From an uncultured Clostridia bacterium (GTDB taxonomy: Bacteria; Bacillota; Clostridia; TANB77; CAG-508): a DNA stretch of 32,754 bases. The DNA is taken from positions 1 to 32,754 of the forward strand of contig CALXFI010000012.1 in assembly GCA_944387535.1 (NCBI GenBank), given 5' to 3'. A program made the translations under genes and the position numbers. Below, piece after piece: positions 30,131 through 32,754 of the stretch. The notes beneath the pieces are model-generated. The model was not told the DNA's origin, did no database searches, and was given only the letters and a program-made list of their open reading frames with translations. Positions within the stretch are counted from its first letter, which is position 1; every line of letters starts with the position of its first letter.

Positions 30131-32491
30131 TTTTAATTCTACTACTGTTACTCCCATTTCTCCTTCACCATATGTTCCCATTCGATATGATTTTACATGA
30201 GGGTTAGTTTTTAAGAATTTATGAATTCCTTTCATTAGTTTTCCTGTTCCTTTGCCATGTACTATTCTAACAGTATTTAATTTACTAAGTGAGGCATCAT
30301 CTAAAAATTTGTCTACTACAAATACTGCTTCTTCTACATTAAGTCCAATTACATTTATTTCTGATTTTACATTTTTGGCTTTAGACAAATTAGAATAGGT
30401 AGATGATAATGTTTTTTCTTTGTTAGAATTATCAATATGTGCTTTTTCTAATTCATTAATTGATACATTTGTTTTAATAATTCCAATTTGTACCTGTACT
30501 TCATTTGATTTAGATGGTCTTGAAAGTACAGTTCCATTTTTACCGAATTTCTTAACAAATACAGTCATATTTGGTTTAATATCATTTACATCTAATGAAT
30601 TTGAAGTATGTAAATTTGGGGTTGTTTTTTCATTTCCTAAAGTATGTATTTCATTTATTTTTCTATTTAATTTATTTCTAAGATTTTCAGCTGATTTCAC
30701 ACTTGATATATTATTTAAGTCTTTTATTATATCGTTTGCTTCTTCTTTAGCATCTAATAAAATATTTCTTGCTTCAACCTTTGCTTTATTTATGATATCT
30801 TGTTCTTGTTTTTGTAATTTTTCATTATCTAGAGTAAGTGATTTTTCTAAGTTAGCTACATTTTCTAACTTTTTATTAATTTCTTCTTTTTCTTTTTCTA
30901 TTTCTGATTTTTGGTCATAGATATTTTTTAGTAATTCTTCAAAATCTACTTGTTCTTTTGACATCATAGATTTTGCTTTATCTATAATGGAGGCAGGTAA
31001 TCCTAAGTTCTTACTAATTGCAAACGCATTACTTTTACCAGGAATTCCTACAAGTAAACGGTATGTTGGTTCTAATGTATCTACATTAAATTCAACAGAA
31101 GCATTTTCAAAGCCTTTAGTTGCTAGAGCATATTGCTTTAATTCCTGATAATGAGTTGTTGCAATTGTAAGTGCTTCTAAGTTATATAAATATTCTAAAA
31201 TACTAATTGCAAGATTGGCTCCTTCTATAGGGTCTGTTCCTGAACCTAATTCATCTACTAAAACAAGAGAGTCTTTACTTGCATTTTTTATGATTGATAC
31301 TATATTTAACATATGTGATGAAAAAGTACTAAGGGAATCTGATATACTTTGATCATCTCCTATGTCTGCAAAAACTTTATCAAATACATATATACTAGAG
31401 TTTTCATCTGCTGGAATATTTAAACCAGAACATGCCATGCAAGTAAGTAATCCAACAGTTTTTAAAGAAACAGTTTTTCCACCAGTATTAGGTCCTGTAA
31501 TTAATAATGTAGAAAAGTCTTTTCCTAAACTTAGTGAAATAGGGACAACTTTTTCTTCATCTATTAAAGGATGACGTGCATTTTTTAGGCTTATTTCTTT
31601 ATTAGTATTTAAAATAGGTGTTATTCCGTTAATTTTTCTAGAATACTTGGCTTTAGCAAATATAAAATCAAGTTTTCCAATTAAGGATACATCTTGTTTT
31701 AATTCTTCTATATAAGGTTCAAATAGAAATGATAGTTTTTGTAATATTTTTTCTATTTCTAATTCTTCTTCTAGTTTTAATTTGCTTATTTCATTATTCA
31801 TTTCAAAAATAGAGATTGGCTCAATAAATAGAGTAGAACCAGCATTAGAAATATCATGTACAAATCCTTTAACGGAAGAACGATATTCTTCTTTTACAGG
31901 AATAACAAATCTGTCATTTCTAATTGTTATAATACTATCTTGAAGATACTTAGAAAACTTGCCATGTATCATATCATTTAATTTACTTCTGATATTATCT
32001 TCTAGATTTTTTTGTTTTTTCCTAATATCTTTTAAAGTAGTTGATGCAGTATCTAAAATTATTCCTTCATCTGATATAGAATTAGTTACTTCATTTATTA
32101 TACCTTTATTTGTGTAAAGCATATTAAATAAGTTAGATAGAATAGGATATTCTGAAGACTCTATATAGTCTTTATCAAAATAGTTTTTTAATTCATTTGC
32201 CATTTTAAAGATTTTATTTAAGTTTAAAATAGCAATAGAAGAAAGAGAAATACCACTTTCTAAATTTTTTATACTTAAATTAATATCCTGAAAGTCATAA
32301 AAACTTGGACAAGAATTTCTATACATTAAGCTTACAGCTTCTTTTGTTTCATCTAACATATTTTGAACTTCACCATACTTATTCTTTGGAAGTAAAACTG
32401 ATGCAAGTTCTTTTCCTTTTGATGTTACACAATAAGTTTGTAATATATTTATTATTTTATCAAATTCTAATTTTTTTAAGTTTATATCCAT
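30128..32491 (-). CDS. mutS2: MutS2, ribosome-collision ATPase with Smr domain
   Basis: The 787-residue length matches Bacillus MutS2, which binds collided ribosomes and splits them. In order: a MutS core/lever region, RNDRFVIPVKEEYRSSVKGFVHD and GSTLFIEP, Walker A ITGPNTGGKT (about 331-340), Walker B region LVLVDELGSGTDPIEGA, TTHYQELKQYA, a long coiled coil (about 520-600), a KOW-like strand region GKNGTVLSRPSKSNEVQVQIG, and a C-terminal Smr domain ending VRIVHGKGTGKLMKGIHKFL and GEGEMGVTVVELK. The usual Smr LDLRG motif reads INVIG here (about 712-716), so Asp and Arg are missing, while HGKGTG is kept. It is transcribed alone from a strong promoter and converges on ylmH. Confidence 0.96.
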   Translation of the reverse strand: MDINLKKLEFDKIINILQTYCVTSKGKELASVLLPKNKYGEVQNMLDETKEAVSLMYRNSCPSFYDFQDINLSIKNLESGISLSSIAILNLNKIFKMANELKNYFDKDYIESSEYPILSNLFNMLYTNKGIINEVTNSISDEGIILDTASTTLKDIRKKQKNLEDNIRSKLNDMIHGKFSKYLQDSIITIRNDRFVIPVKEEYRSSVKGFVHDISNAGSTLFIEPISIFEMNNEISKLKLEEELEIEKILQKLSFLFEPYIEELKQDVSLIGKLDFIFAKAKYSRKINGITPILNTNKEISLKNARHPLIDEEKVVPISLSLGKDFSTLLITGPNTGGKTVSLKTVGLLTCMACSGLNIPADENSSIYVFDKVFADIGDDQSISDSLSTFSSHMLNIVSIIKNASKDSLVLVDELGSGTDPIEGANLAISILEYLYNLEALTIATTHYQELKQYALATKGFENASVEFNVDTLEPTYRLLVGIPGKSNAFAISKNLGLPASIIDKAKSMMSKEQVDFEELLKNIYDQKSEIEKEKEEINKKLENVANLEKSLTLDNEKLQKQEQDIINKAKVEARNILLDAKEEANDIIKDLNNISSVKSAENLRNKLNRKINEIHTLGNEKTTPNLHTSNSLDVNDIKPNMTVFVKKFGKNGTVLSRPSKSNEVQVQIGIIKTNVSINELEKAHIDNSNKEKTLSSTYSNLSKAKNVKSEINVIGLNVEEAVFVVDKFLDDASLSKLNTVRIVHGKGTGKLMKGIHKFLKTNPHVKSYRMGTYGEGEMGVTVVELK

Positions 32492-32514
32492 TTTTAAAAT
32501 CTCCTAACATATTA

Positions 32515-32543
32515 ATTATACAGGGAAAGGAAAAATTAGTCAA
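32515..32543 (-). promoter_or_regulatory. Promoter of mutS2
   Basis: On the minus strand, TTGACT (32543-32538) and TATAAT (32520-32515) have a 17-base spacer and lie 24 bases before the start codon, with an AGGAG site between. Confidence 0.8.
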
Positions 32544-32643
32544 TTACATAAAATTTTAAATAAAAAATTAAAAGAAAAATATAAAACAAAGAAATACAAT
32601 AAAATATTTCATTTTAAATTTTTTACAAAAAATAATAAAAAAG

Positions 32644-32672
32644 TTTACAAATTATGTGAAATGTGATATATA
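32644..32672 (+). promoter_or_regulatory. Promoter-like sequence at the right edge
   Basis: TTTACA (32644-32649) and TATATA (32667-32672) have a 17-base spacer with an extended TG at 32664-32665. It points out of the window. The remaining 80 bases hold no start codon context that I can support, but do hold the 12-base palindrome TCAAATATTTGA near 32734-32745. Confidence 0.4.
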
Positions 32673-32754
32673 TAATACATATTCAAAATTAATTCAAATA
32701 AGCCTTGCATACAAAGGTGTATTATTTAAAATCAAATATTTGAGTCGAAAAAAT

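Noticed and set aside
30420..30920. Plus-strand open frame of 166 residues
   Set aside because: It is antisense to mutS2, with hydrophobic low-complexity composition and no ribosome site or family match.

Overview
The window is AT-rich DNA of an anaerobic, Clostridia-like member of the Bacillota. The evidence is a ctsR-mcsA-mcsB-clpC operon, a GGGtGRT-type protein next to an IscU-like scaffold, purine-rich ribosome binding sites, extended -10 promoters and heavy A/T-ending codon use. All names come from motifs read by eye; no database was searched.

Layout. Positions 1-2030 are a decayed accessory stretch: a 5'-truncated group II intron with a frameshifted reverse transcriptase, the 3' end of a BspA-like leucine-rich-repeat gene directly after the intron end, and a remnant of a PD-(D/E)XK (Rpn-type) transposase-nuclease. 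An intact AAA-ATPase/PD-(D/E)XK gene follows (2133-3815), bracketed by two copies of a small hairpin repeat. A glycolytic cluster pgk-tpiA-gpmI comes next (4016-7648), with a YezG-like immunity gene attached 4 bases downstream. The IscU-like and GGGtGRT genes (8564-10353) form a two-gene unit, followed by a probable free-standing small RNA (about 10468-10570) that converges on a DUF3644/HEPN gene. Then come alr, a MarR-controlled heterodimeric ABC exporter, an APH-like kinase, a convergent NfeD/SPFH membrane pair, and a ParB-like fusion protein.

The right third holds the class III heat-shock operon with two CtsR boxes around its promoter; a self-contained, higher-GC DUF4097-like gene; dxs-ylmH; and convergent mutS2. 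ClpC is the unfoldase, McsA and McsB its adaptor pair and CtsR the repressor, but McsB here has lost several residues the family uses for arginine kinase activity. YlmH (RqcP2) and MutS2 both act on stalled ribosomes in Bacillus and here end inside one shared palindrome.

The points most worth following are the degenerate McsB, the unassigned small RNA, the DUF3644/HEPN and ParB-like genes as possible defence or toxin factors, two families of dispersed palindromes carrying a GGAC core (one inside the clp operon), and the GC-shifted DUF4097 cassette. No tRNA, rRNA or CRISPR array was seen.
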